Origin: Desmodesmus armatus
Lineage: Eukaryota > Chlorophyta > Chlorophyceae > Sphaeropleales > Scenedesmaceae
DNA length: 64,000 bases
Reading direction: 5' to 3'
Assembly (NCBI GenBank): GCA_007449985.2
Contig: VIIQ02000659.1
Location: 374,501 to 438,500, forward strand
This document shows positions 49,415-64,000 of the stretch, one piece after another. Both the position numbers and the translations under genes were made by a program. Within the stretch, counting starts at the first letter, position 1. Each line of letters starts with the position of its first letter. The notes beneath the pieces were generated by a model, which saw only the letters and a program-made list of their open reading frames with translations, did no database searches and was not told where the DNA came from.

Positions 49415-50569
49415 ATATTTCTTTAGCCTGTTCAACAACCTGGGAATATTCATTAATGTGTGCACAGTTGAACATCATGGGCAGCAGGTGCATGCACTGC
49501 AACACTCCCATGCTGCAGAAGTCAACTCAGCAACACATGACTGACCAGTGGTCTTGTGACATGCTTTTGAATGTCAGATTGCAAGCCCATTGGCGCATTA
49601 CCATGCTGCACTGCTGGCAAAGAAACAGTCAGGAGTCACCACTAGCCATACCCAGATAAGAGATGGACGTGTACAGCAGCCATCCACAGCATGTGTTGCA
49701 ATGCTGCGGCGCCGCCTGCACCTGGTAGATCTGCCCCAGCTGAACACACCTGCCAATTTGGCAGTAGCGTGGCCAGGTGACGCTTATCTCAACTTGCATG
49801 CTTCGCAACAGTCGCAAAGAGAGAACAGTGCAAGGCACAGCCCACCACAGCAGGCGCGCCCAAACATAGTGGAGCTCCCAGCACAAGTGTGTTGATGTGT
49901 CCAACACCGCCATCACACTGCGACCAGTCGTCAATTTGGTGGTGCACAGAGCATCAGATCATCGCCAACTGAATCCCCAACATCACAGCAGCCTGCAGGC
50001 AACTGTGATAACAACACTCCTGATGCATATGCACGTCTCCGCAGTACCAACTCATTGAGTTGACTCAATCAAAGGGAGCAAAGCAAGTACTATCCAGAGC
50101 TGACTGTCCGGGCATACCACAAGAGAGAACCATCACTCTATCCCAAGTGACGTTTGTCAGGTGCAGCATGCAACAGCACATCCCTCCATGCAGTACAGAC
50201 ATACAAACACCATGCACCAGCACAGATGGCCGGCATGACACGAAAGAACCCTTCCTCACTCTTCAGAGTCACACGCCTGCTAGACAGCGCGCCACAGCAT
50301 GGCACACACCAACTGTGTGCTTGAAGCGCACAACACACCTGTGAACTCAACAGCATGTGCTCTGTGCAGACTGTACATACCCCTCAATCAAGCAACAACC
50401 ATATGCAGCCTCCACAGATCTGTGCGTGCCCTGTGGCGATCTCTGCATCAGCCCTGGGCCAGCACATATCCAGCTGTCCAGACGTTTGAGCACTGCAGCG
50501 GACTGCACCACCATGGGGCCCAAGCCTCCAGAGTTGCAGGTGTAGGGTTTGGGGTTCCAAGCTTGCACC
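49415..50569. other. Interval between convergent genes
   Basis: Lies between the 3' ends of the DUF3172 (+) and OYE (-) genes. No coding content, long repeat or clear TGTAA on the - strand is visible; it presumably includes the OYE 3' UTR. Confidence 0.5.
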
Positions 50570-54617
<4,048 letters not shown>

Positions 54618-55468
54618 CTGGGCAGCATGCACCCTGCAACGTGCACACCACAAACTCAATACTTCAAAATTCTGTTTCTTTGAAGAGAATGTGGTGGCAG
54701 CAGCTGTGTTAGAGCAGGTGGAGCTGGGAGTCACACCCTGGAATGTTCAGCTACTGCTGTTTGTAAGGTGTAGCTCTAGCTCGCTCGAGAAAGCGAGGGA
54801 CAAGCTTAAACAATACCTGACACTTGATGTGCGGGGTGCGACCGCTGCACGAGCAGCAGGATGGACGTTGACTTGTGTCTGCATCTTTGCCCACAACCAC
54901 GCAACAGACTCAGTTTATGCAAGTGCCAGCTTCCGACGATGCAGAACAAGTAATGGTACCAAAGTGGTAGTCTTACCAAGGACTCAGCGAGAGCGAGCAG
55001 TCCAGCTGCGATTGGTAAGGGATGACGAATGCATTAGGCGTTGACCAGGTTGACAGACGAAAGGCCGCCACCCCTTCCCAGCGCGTTCCTGCAAACAACA
55101 GACAACATGTTGCCCTCAAATTGTGCGGTGACGCATGCGGCATTGTTGAAGCAGCTGGGTAATGCATGCGGCACTGCTATCGGCACATGTTGGTGGCTCA
55201 CTACCAATGGGTAAGACCAGTCAAAGTGCATGCAAGCTGAAAACCAATGCCCTTGACAAACTGTTTCGCTACATGCTTTGTGTGTCAGCTAGCCCTGGCA
55301 ATGCGCACCACTGGTGCGGCACCAGGTTGGAGGGCGTTTGCCGCTGAGTAGCCCGAGGCATTTGGGGCTTGGTGCATTCTCAGAGGATTTGCAAAGCAAC
55401 ATTATTATAATCTCTCCTCTTGGATCACATACATACGGCATGTCTTGGCGATGTGTGCACCTGTAATG
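54618..55468 (-). promoter_or_regulatory. Upstream region of the OYE gene and 3' flank of the next gene
   Basis: Contains an acceptor-like TTGCAG just before the OYE ATG, suggesting a non-coding first exon whose donor I could not place. No other coding signal is convincing. Confidence 0.4.
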
Positions 55469-55473
55469 TTACA
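55469..55473 (-). terminator. TGTAA polyadenylation signal of secreted-protein gene A
   Basis: Reads TGTAA on the - strand about 590 bases after the stop at 56060, similar to the distance seen for paralogue B. Confidence 0.45.
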
Positions 55474-56059
55474 CACGACCACAACTTCATCCAGAGCAAC
55501 TTGCAATTGCTAATCATGCCAACCGTGGACCTCCTCCACATCCGCGAATCGCCTTCTGCCCCTGCATAATACGGTTGTGAGGTCACTGCACCTACAACCT
55601 CACAACAATTGCAACACCCACACAAGACATCCTTGCTGTGAAGTGGTGTGCTCCCAATACTGAGCGACAGCACAGCCAGCAACAGCACACGTGACAGCAA
55701 ACCACCAATCAAGTAAAAGCATGCCAGAAGGTACATTCCCATCAGGTGCGCACCACTGCGGCGGCCGGTAAAAGTTCTGCAACATGCCTATCCCACGTTG
55801 AGGTTGGCCGGCACTGTCTGGTGGCGTGTCCCAGCCACAGCTGCTGCATTACAGCAGCGTCAGTGCCACAACAATCCCTACTGAACTGTGACAGCTGTCC
55901 GTTGTGATGAAGCACTAACACAGAAGTTCCAAGGCGATATTCACCACACATCCCTGCCCTGACTAATATCTCGCATGGGCCTACCCTCTCAGACTTGGAA
56001 TTCTACCCTGCCTTGCATCACAAGGATGAAGGGTGGAGGGGGGTGGGGCAGTAGCCATC

Positions 56060-57904
56060 TCACTTCTTGCCGCTTGCAGAGGCAGAGACCGATGCACCTG
56101 CACAGATGCAGCAGAGTGGCGGTCATCAGATGTTGAAATGGGTGCTGTTGTCAGCTAAATAGCAACTTGCATGATCATGCTTACCATATCAGCCAGCGCA
56201 ACTGGCGTGTGAGTGTGCTGCCAGGTCACTGAAGTTCAGGCATGTAGACAACCATGCCTTTGTAGTATACATTCTTTATTTTTTTTGTATGATAATCTGA
56301 TAGTTGCCAGTAGTTTGATCAGAGCAATTCAGCAAGTCTGCACCGTGCAGGCTCCAAAATTATCCTGGCAGGATGCACAACAGTGAGCTGGCTATGATGC
56401 AAGTGTGAGCAGCTTGCTGGGTGTCCAGCACAATGCTGCAAAGCAGGTCACATCCCCTTTCTTACTCACTTGCAAAAGCAGCGCCACCCTTTCCACCCTT
56501 GCTGTATGCAGATGCGCCAGCATTAGCGGATGCGTAGCCACCCTTGCCGCTGCTGATAGCAGTGGCATCAGCTTTGGCGGCGGCGATACCGCCCTTGCTG
56601 AAAGCAGACGCATCAGCGTCAGCGACTGCAGGCATGAGAAAAAGCAAGTTTGGTTGTTGAGTTGTGGTCGCTAGACACTTCGTCCAACATCACACATGTA
56701 CCATACATGTAGTACAGTTGCGCAGTAAGTGAGGGTACTGCTGCCATGCTGACTTGTGCATCATGCAGGCTGCATTGTCCATCAAACTCACGCCAACACG
56801 AGGGCCCCTGAGTCTGAATATTGCTGCCAATGTAAGCTGGGCTGGTTGTAACTCTTAGCAAGAATACCTCATACTCTCATCTCAGCACACCCCCGGGGGC
56901 CCAGGTTGGGAAATGCAGTATCAATGGCGTGCAGTGCTTGATGATTCAAGCAACTGGCAGTCACTCACCAGCTATGCTGCCGCCGTGCTTGCCGCCCTTG
57001 CTGAGTGCAAAGGCATCAGCGTCAGCAGCCGCGTAGCCACCCTTGCCACCCTTGCTGAAGGCGGATGCATCAGCCTCGGCAACTGCAGGCAGAAATTGGC
57101 AGGGGCTTGGTGGCAAGACACTATCAGACTGACTTGCCCACTCGACGGCAGCACGCTGTCACCAGGGCCCCGTATGTTCGTTAACAAGATCATCTTGATC
57201 GGATCAAACATGCTGGACTTTGCTGAAACAAGTCAGCGCTCACAATTTGCACTTCCAGGCTGCCAGCAATTGATGCCAAGATGGCACCCAAAATTTACAA
57301 GTCCAAGTCAACACGCTAAGCGGCCATACAGCGCGCATGCAAGGCCTCAGCTGTCATCTGCTGGCATTGGCTTCAAGTCACCCACAACCCTGCAGCCATG
57401 GGTGTCCTTACTTGCAATGCCGCCCTTGCCCTTGCCGCCAAATGCGAAGCTCTCTGCGCTTGCACTGGCCTTGGCCTTGCACAGGTCGATGAACTTGGTC
57501 CTGCAGGCTGGTGCGCCCCACTTCAGTCCAGTGCTGGCCTCCGCCTCAGCCTTGGCAGAGGAGAAGACGTCACCACCAGCGGCAAGGAAGAAGGCGGAGG
57601 CACTGGCAGAGGCGGCAGCCTCACACTCGAGCGGGTGGGGGGCGCGGCGGTGGCCCTTCTTGTACCAGTCGTTGAAGTAGCTGATGGCAACAGCGTCAGC
57701 AGAGGCGTAGGCACCTGCAGGGGCAGTGCGGTAAACATCAGCGATACATGAGCGATACGGCAGTCAATGTGTACATCGTCGCCCTGCTTCGTGCAAACAG
57801 CGAAAACGCATACCTGCTCCTCCCGTAAGGAGCTTGCGGTTCTCAGCTGCACATGCTGCCAGCACGAACGATGCCAGCAGAAGCACCGCGATCAGACGAG
57901 CCAT
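56060..57904 (-). CDS. Secreted Ala/Gly/Ser/Lys-rich protein, paralogue A, 5 exons, 233 aa
   Basis: Exons, 5' to 3': 57814-57904, 57412-57714, 56969-57082, 56470-56625, 56060-56097; stop TGA at 56060-56062; 702 nt in frame, every junction in phase 1. Residues 1-19 (MARLIAVLLLASFVLAACA) form a clear signal peptide. A domain with three Cys follows (YFNDWYKKGHRRAPHPLECE, APACRTKFIDLCKA). The rest repeats a motif of about 15-20 residues: ADADAFALSKGGKHGG, ADASAFSKGGIAAAKADATA, ASAYSKGGKGGAAFAS. It ends SASGKK. I do not recognise the family. The low-complexity cationic repeat and signal peptide suggest an extracellular-matrix or cell-wall component; this is inference. A TATA box lies about 80 bp upstream. 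Confidence 0.8.
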
Positions 57905-57983
57905 GGCGCTGACAAAAGGAAGAGACGGACTGTATCAATTTGGGGATCTGTCAGGTTGGTCGCTATGCGACAGGGCCTGCCTG

Positions 57984-57993
57984 CTATATATAG
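57984..57993 (-). promoter_or_regulatory. TATA box of paralogue A
   Basis: CTATATATAG, 80 bp before the ATG, within a block conserved upstream of paralogue B (where the box is CTTATATAAG), which supports function. Confidence 0.7.
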
Positions 57994-58910
57994 TTTTGAA
58001 AGGCATGAGCTGACACTGGGTAATGATTTCGACGGAGCATATGACCGATACCTTCGTGCACGACCCGGCGTCGGGCTGGAGGTCGGCCGAGCTTCGTTGG
58101 TCCAGGGAAGTCAGACGGTCTTACCAAGGTTGTGAGACGATACAACGACACAAGAAGTAAAAGAATGCTTCGCCATGCTACTGCGTTGAAGCATTGAGAA
58201 CATCGCACGCGCACTTGGCTCGTCACGCCAGGGTTAGTCAGGAGACTCTCACTGTCTGGCACGGTGGGCAGTTCGTCACAAGGCTGGATAAGTAGTACTG
58301 CTAATAAGCATTACATGCAACACGCGCAGGCTCTGTTTGTCCACATACCATGCGGCAGGGACCAGAGAAGGACGTTGTGATGCCATGCATGGCTCATGAT
58401 GTACATGCATGTGGGTAGCGACTAGGGTTCCTGACACTCTGTGTATCAGCCTGAGACCTCACATTTTAATCAGGAGGTATCAGGAGGTATATGTGGCTGT
58501 GCTTGACTGCTTTCAAACATTGTGGCATGCAGTCAGCAAGAGGCCATTCATTTGCAAGTTGCTTTCCAAAGTTCAACTCGGGTTTGGATCAAGTTGTAAT
58601 GTGTCTGCGCCTGGGCGCGTGCTGGTGCCATTTTGGTCAATGCCCAGTGTGTTACTAACATGACAGTATCATGCCAAGTGATAGTATCATGCCAACTGTC
58701 ACACTATTAGGCCACTATGCCAGCCACACTCAAAGCTTCTCCTCGCGGCTTGTCAGCGGTCACGTGTGAGGAGAAGCTTGGGTGATTTGTAAGGCAAGTA
58801 TTGAGTTGCTTGTATGTTCATTTGGTGAACATTCTAATTTATGTTGTGCAATATGCTGGAGCGCACAGGGATCTTCCATTGACTTGGTTCAGACAGATTG
58901 GTCTGGGGAT

Positions 58911-58929
58911 TTACAACTCAACAATTACA
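58911..58929 (-). terminator. TGTAA polyadenylation signals of paralogue B
   Basis: Two TGTAA motifs on the - strand (58911-58915 and 58925-58929), about 650 bases after the stop of B. The second is conserved at 62473-62477 after paralogue C. Confidence 0.5.
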
Positions 58930-59571
58930 CATCATGCACAACGCTGGAAAACACCACTTGGTGCTTGCAACATCAGGACTGTGTGACTCCGTCACAACTC
59001 ACCAGAAAAAAACAAACAGACACACCTCGAAACCACTCTCAATCAGGCCCGGCCTGATTGATTGGATCAGCCTGAGTCTCCTTCACATACTGATCAGCCA
59101 TGATCGGCACAAAACAACCACCCCAGAAAACAATCCCAATAAGTTATCAACAGATGCTGCATGCCCATGAGGAGCACACCACTGCGGCGGCTGAGACGTG
59201 GGCGTGCACCACCGTGTTGTGTGCATGGCATGCACCACATTGGAAGAGAAGCTTGGGGAAAAACCAAGCGCTTACCTAAGGGTGCATACCTAACAGTATC
59301 CAGCACCATCGCGTGGCATATCTCAGCCACAGCTGCCAAGTATCAGATGACAGCATCAATGTCCACATGCTCACAGCGCCAAAACCTATCACTGCAGTAC
59401 ATACTGTGACAACCATCACACCTTCTGACCCACAACAACTGCACCTGGGCAAACACAGCAACACAAACACAGCCCTAAAAAACAATACTTGCCAGACACT
59501 GCGCTTGGCTCCCTTCCGGAGGGCTCCACATGCAAGCAATCCCAAGTCAAGCATGTGTGACGGCGATCTTC

Positions 59572-61379
59572 CTACTTGCCGCCTGCGAAAGCAGAGGCGG
59601 ACGCACCTGCAGCACCAAAATTGTGAGATATCATAACGTTAGGAAAGGGCGCAAATCTCGCCTACATTCACACCACTCAGTCTGTGCTGCCTGATCACAA
59701 CAGGCATGCTTGCAGGCTTTTTGTTGGCTGCTTGCTTGCTATCAAATCAGCAAGTCTACACAATACTGTTGCAGCCTTTGCGGGTGCCGCTCACAACATC
59801 TGTCTGCTATACAGGTACAAGCAGCCTTGCTGGACTTAATGCAGAGCAAGCAGGCAGGAGGAGATAATTCTGCCAATTTCCTACTCACTTGCATACGCAG
59901 CGCCTCCCCTGCCGCCCTTGCTGACTGCAGAGGCCTCAGACTTGGCCAATGCAGCACCACCACCGCTGGCAATCGCGGTGGAGTCAGCATCAGCAACGGC
60001 AATGCCACCCTTGCTGAAGGCAGATGCCTCGGAGTCAGCGACTGCAGGCACGGCAAGCCTTGCTGTGACAGCACATTTGGTTGATGAACTGTGTGCATCC
60101 GATGCAGAGTACATTTCAAATGTACGTCAAACGTACATGTACCAATGCAGCAGACAGGCTGGCCAAGCTGCAACCAAGTGCGCAATGACTCATCATCGGA
60201 TGTCATATGTGTTCCCACCTTGTGCATGCAAACTGTTGACAGCACAAGGTCTGGACACTGCATCCGCTGACACTGCACGCTCAGCATGGCGATTGTCGCA
60301 GTTTGTTGATGACAGCAGCAGGAGAGCGGCAGCACCCCCCGCTTGGGACAGATCCTTTCAGTTCTGCAGGTTGGCAACCTTACAATGGTGAATGGTGGCA
60401 GTCACTCACCAGCAATGCCGCCATGCTTGCCGCCCTTGCTGAGTGCAAAGGCATCAGCGTCAGCAGCCGCGTAGCCACCCTTGCCACCCTTGCTGAAGGC
60501 GGAAGCATCAGCCTCGGCAACTGCAGGCAGCAATGAACAGCAGCAGTCAGGGCGCAGTTTGATGATCAATTGTAGCGCTACCGTATGTTGCAGCCTGAGT
60601 CACCCCCACCTGCCTGAGTCACTCCAACCTGCTGACGCACTATACTATCGGTCAACACAGCCTAGGTGCTACTGTCGGTCAACACAGCCTAACATCTAGA
60701 GTACCTGCACTGCGTGTGGTACAGCTACGCTAGCTGTAGCAGGATTTGGGTTGGGTGGCTGCATGTCGCAATGGCTGACAAGCACTGCAATACATATGGT
60801 CAGTTTCAATCGAGGGCTCAAGCCTTGATTGCCAACACGCCAGTCCCGGCCACACCCCACTGCTCAGCCATGCGCGCTCTACTTACCTGCAATGCCGCCC
60901 TTGCCCTTGCCGCCGAATGCGAAGCTCTCTGCGCTTGCACTGGCCTTGGCCTTGCACAGGTCGATGAACTTAGTCCTGCAGTCTGGCTCGCCCCACTCCA
61001 GTCCAGTGCTGGCCTCCGCCTCAGCCTTGGCAGAGGAGAAGACGTCACCACCAGCGGCAAGGGAGAAGGCGGAGGCACTGGCAGAGGCGGCAGCCTCACA
61101 CTCACGCGGGTGAGGGGCGCGGCGGTGGCCCTTCTTGTACCAGTCGTTGAAGTAGCCGATGGCAACAGCGTCGGCAGAGGCGTAGGCACCTGCAGGGGCA
61201 GTGCGGTTAGCATCAACGATACATGAGCGATACGGCAGTCAGTGTCAACATTGTCGCCCTGCTTCGTGCAAACAGCGAAAACGCATACCTGCTCCTCCCG
61301 TAAGGAGCTTGCGGTTCTCAGCTGCACATGCTGCCAGCACGAACGATGCCAACAGAAGCACTGCGATCAGACGAGCCAT
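59572..61379 (-). CDS. Secreted Ala/Gly/Ser/Lys-rich protein, paralogue B, 5 exons, 230 aa
   Basis: Exons, 5' to 3': 61289-61379, 60887-61189, 60410-60520, 59889-60041, 59572-59606; stop TAG at 59572-59574; 693 nt in frame. The first two exons match paralogue A almost exactly, including the signal peptide and the Cys domain. Exon 3 lacks one codon. Exon 4 has diverged (SGGGAALAKSEASAVSKGG in place of A's SSGKGGYASANAGASAYS). The end is AFAGGK, not ASGKK. So the N-terminal half is under stronger constraint or has been homogenised, while the repeat half varies. Expression is likely driven by the CTTATATAAG box at 61482. Function unknown, as for A. Confidence 0.8.
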
Positions 61380-61481
61380 GGCGCTGACAATCAGGAAGAT
61401 ACGGACTGTAGCAGGTTGCTAACCTGTCAGGGAGAATGGTGTTGAACACGACAAGGCTGCTATGCGACAGGGCCTGCCTGC

Positions 61482-61491
61482 CTTATATAAG
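61482..61491 (-). promoter_or_regulatory. TATA box of paralogue B
   Basis: CTTATATAAG, about 103 bp before the ATG, at the position equivalent to CTATATATAG in paralogue A. Confidence 0.7.
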
Positions 61492-62205
61492 TTTGAAAGG
61501 CATGAGCTAACGCTGGGTAATGATTTCGACGGAGCATATGACCGATACCTTCGTGCACGACCCGGCGTCGGGCGGAAGGTCGGCCGAGCCTCGTTGGTCC
61601 CGGGAAGTCAGACGGTCTTACCAAGGTTGTCAGACAATACAACAACACAAGAAATAAAAGAATGCTTCTCCATGCTGCTGCGTTGAAGCATTGGGAACAT
61701 CGCACGTGCACTTGGCTCGTCATGCCATGGTTAGTCAGGAGACTCTCGCACAGCGGGCAGTTCGTCGCAAGCTGGATAAGTAGTACTGCTAGCAAGCGTT
61801 ACATGTAGCATCTCGCAGGCTGTGTTTGGTCACATATGCGCCAGGGACCAGAGAAGCACGTTGTGATGCCATGCATGGCGCATGATGTACATGCATGTGG
61901 GTAGCGACTAGGGTTCCTGACACTCTCTGTGTATCAGCCTGAGACCTCAGATATTTAGTCAGGAGGTATCAAATATGTTATCAGGGGGTTTATGTGGCTG
62001 TGCCTGACAGCTTTTAAGCCATGTGGAACGGCAATCAGCAAGAGGCAATTCGATTGCAAGTTACTGTCCAAATTTTAACTCAAGTTCAGATCAAGTTGCG
62101 CAAGTGTACCTGCGCCTGGGCTGCTGGTGCCACTTTGATCAGTGCCCATTGAGCACTGGGCCAGTGGGTTGTCATGCCAGTTGTCACACTATCAGGCCAC
62201 AAAGT

Positions 62206-62296
62206 GTTTCCTTGCCACTTGTTGTAGTAAGATCGCAGACTCTGCCGGGCTGAAGCTGCCGTGTCTGTCAACTTTTAACGTTTCCTTGCCACTTGT
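62206..62296. mobile_element. 57-bp insertion flanked by a 17-bp direct repeat
   Basis: GTTTCCTTGCCACTTGT occurs at 62206-62222 and again at 62280-62296. The paralogous A/B spacer appears to have only one equivalent site. The 57 bp between (62223-62279) resembles 4042-4085 at the other end of the window (GCTGAAGCTGCCGTGTCTGT is shared exactly). This looks like a small insertion with a target-site duplication; no coding capacity. Confidence 0.55.
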
Positions 62297-62472
62297 CAGC
62301 GGTCAAGTTAGAGAGTCGCTTGGGCGGTTTGTGAGGCATGTATTTGAGTTGCTTGTACGATCATCTGATGAACGTTCTGATTTGTGCTGAGCTGTGCAGC
62401 GTGCAGAAGTGCGCAAGCATCTTCCATAAACTTGGCTCAGACCGATTGGTCTGGGGATTTTCAACTCAACAA

Positions 62473-62477
62473 TTACA
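62473..62477 (-). terminator. TGTAA polyadenylation signal of paralogue C
   Basis: Reads TGTAA on the - strand about 710 bases after the stop of C, in the same sequence context as the signal of B. Confidence 0.5.
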
Positions 62478-63182
62478 CATCATGCACAAGGCTGACCAAC
62501 ACCACTTGGGGCTTGCAACATCAGGACTGTGTAACTCCGTCACAACTCAACAGAAACAGCCAACAGACACACTTTGAAACCACTCTCAATCGGCTCGGCC
62601 TGATTGATCGGATCAGCCTGAGTCTCCTTCACATACTGATCAGCCATGGTCGGCAGAAAACAACCACCCCAGAAAACAATCCCAATAAGTTATCAACAGA
62701 TGCTACATGCCCATGAGGACTCGGAGCGCACCACTGCGGCGGCTAAAACGTGGGCATGCAACACCGTGTTGTGTGCATGGTATGCACCACAATGGGGGAG
62801 AAGCTTGGGGACAAAACCAAGAGCTTACCTACAAGTGCATACCTAAAAATACCCAGCACTATCGAGTGGCATGTTCCAGCCACAGCTGCCAAGTACTGGA
62901 TGACAGCATCAATGCGCAACGTGCATACAGCGCCAAAACCTATCACTGCGGTCATACTGTGACAACACTCACACCTTCTCTCTCTGACCCACAACAACTG
63001 CACCTGGGCGAACCCAGCAACACAAAAACAACCCTGCAAAGCTATACTTGCGCACACGCTGCCCTTGACACACTGTGCGCCATATGGAACCACACACGAG
63101 CAATCATTCCTGTAGGCTTGAGGACTTGTAGGCTAACAAGTCAAGCTTGTGGGCACCACATGCCTTGACAGCCACCACCTTC

Positions 63183-63677
63183 CTACTTGCCGCCTGCGGA
63201 AGCATACGACGACGCACCTGCACAAACAGACACAACAGTGGAATTGTCATACACAACAAGTTACATGGGTGCTGTTACGCCTACATACACTAGCATTCAG
63301 GTGTGCGCCGCGAGATCACAACAAGCATGCAGAAGGTTGCAGTCTTGATTTCAGCGACATTCCTGTCAGCAAGCCAGCACGAGTAAAGAACCAACACCCA
63401 GCAGTTGAATTGAGGCCTGGTCAGTGAACTGTCTGCTACCCAAGTACAAGCAGCCAGCAGCATTGCTGGAACTGGTGCTGAGGAAACATGCAGCCAACAG
63501 CCTGTTTGCAGCTTCCCTACTCACTTGCAGAAGCAGCGCCTCCCCTGCCGCCCTTGCTGACTGCAGAGGCCTTGGATGCGGCCAATGCAGCACCACCGCC
63601 GCTGGCAATCGCGGTTGAGTCAGCATCAGCAACGGCAATGCCACCCTTGCTGAAGGCAGATGCCTCAGAATCAGCGA
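63183..63677 (-). CDS. Secreted Ala/Gly/Ser-rich protein, paralogue C, 3' part only
   Basis: Two 3' exons are visible: 63525-63677 (equivalent to exon 4) and 63183-63217 (last exon, stop TAG at 63183-63185). Exon 4 is close to that of B (ADSEASAFSKGGIAVADADS) but reads LAASKASAVSKGG. The end is SASSYASAGGK. Earlier exons must lie beyond 64000; none is recognisable between 63678 and the window end. This shows the cluster has at least three members. Confidence 0.72.
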
Positions 63678-64000
63678 CTGCAGGCACAGCAAGCATAGCA
63701 GATTCAGTTGGTGCACTGTGTGCATCTGATGCAGAGTACTTGTTGCTGTACATAAACCAATGCAACAGACAGGCTGGCCAATCTGCAACTGAGTGAGCGG
63801 TGATGTCCTATGTGCTCCCACAGTGTCCATGTTATCACAACGCAAACTGTTGAAGGCACCAGGTCGACCACCACATTTGCTAACACTGTACGCTCAGCAT
63901 GGCCCAGCTGTTGCAGTTTGATGATAACAGCAGGTGGGTGGCTGCACCCCCCGCTTGGAACAGTAGAATTCTATTTGGCAGGCTAGCAACCCTGCAATGG

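Larger units (their letters stand above)
57905..59571. repeat. Duplicated intergenic spacer, copy between A and B
   Basis: The promoter-proximal block (57960-58260), the block near 58375-58700 and the 3'-flank block (58860-59560) all recur in the same order at 61470-61770, 61860-62160 and 62410-63060. The tandem unit is thus about 3.5 kb: gene plus spacer. Confidence 0.85.
61380..63182. repeat. Duplicated intergenic spacer, copy between B and C
   Basis: Second copy of the A/B spacer, with substitutions and small indels. It carries one extra short insertion at 62206-62296 that is absent from the first copy. Confidence 0.85.

Noticed and set aside
54973..55231. Possible exon or short gene upstream of the OYE gene
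   Set aside because: It has an acceptor-like TTTGCAG and a short open tail, but no partner exon, family or phase support. It may be a 5' UTR piece of the OYE transcript.

Overview
This is nuclear DNA from a green alga, most likely a chlorophycean close to Haematococcus or Chlamydomonas. Genes are split into many small exons with GT-AG introns. Introns and flanks are full of (CAG/CTG)n and other microsatellites. Most genes have a TGTAA polyadenylation motif 100-1200 bases after the stop. Several products carry plastid-type N-termini, and plant/algal families appear: SnRK2 kinase, CAX exchanger, DUF3172, OPR/OYE and an LrgA/LrgB glycolate carrier. The species is inferred; no marker gene settles it.

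Layout, left to right. (1) 1-1854, + strand: the 3' end of an unrecognised gene built from tandem copies of a 60-codon exon. (2) About 3060-8060: no supportable gene. (3) 8170-11845, - strand: an 8-exon SnRK2-type kinase of 328 aa. (4) 13473-18830, - strand: an 11-exon CAX cation/proton exchanger of 441 aa, with two long hairpins in one intron. (5) 20266-43257, - strand: one 37-exon reading frame of about 3,885 aa. It has a plastid-type N-terminus, helical exons, 22 tandem copies of one 330-bp exon, and a C-terminal LrgA/LrgB transporter like plant PLGG1. (6) 43903-46541, - strand: an unrecognised, probably plastid protein of 427 aa. (7) 47022-49018, + strand: a DUF3172 membrane protein of 316 aa, head to head with gene 6. 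(8) 50570-54617, - strand: an OPR/Old Yellow Enzyme-type flavin reductase of 384 aa. (9) 56060-63677, - strand: three tandem paralogues (233 aa, 230 aa, and one cut by the window end) of a secreted Ala/Gly/Ser/Lys-rich protein.

Exon boundaries were read by hand from splice motifs and checked by reading phase. For every complete gene the summed coding length divides by three and each junction keeps frame. Transcription starts are not determined.

The common theme is tandem duplication at every scale: whole exons (genes 1 and 5), partial exons left as relics in introns (SnRK2, CAX, gene 6), and whole genes (gene 9). The most unusual object is gene 5, in which a repeat-amplified helical domain is fused to a chloroplast-type transporter.
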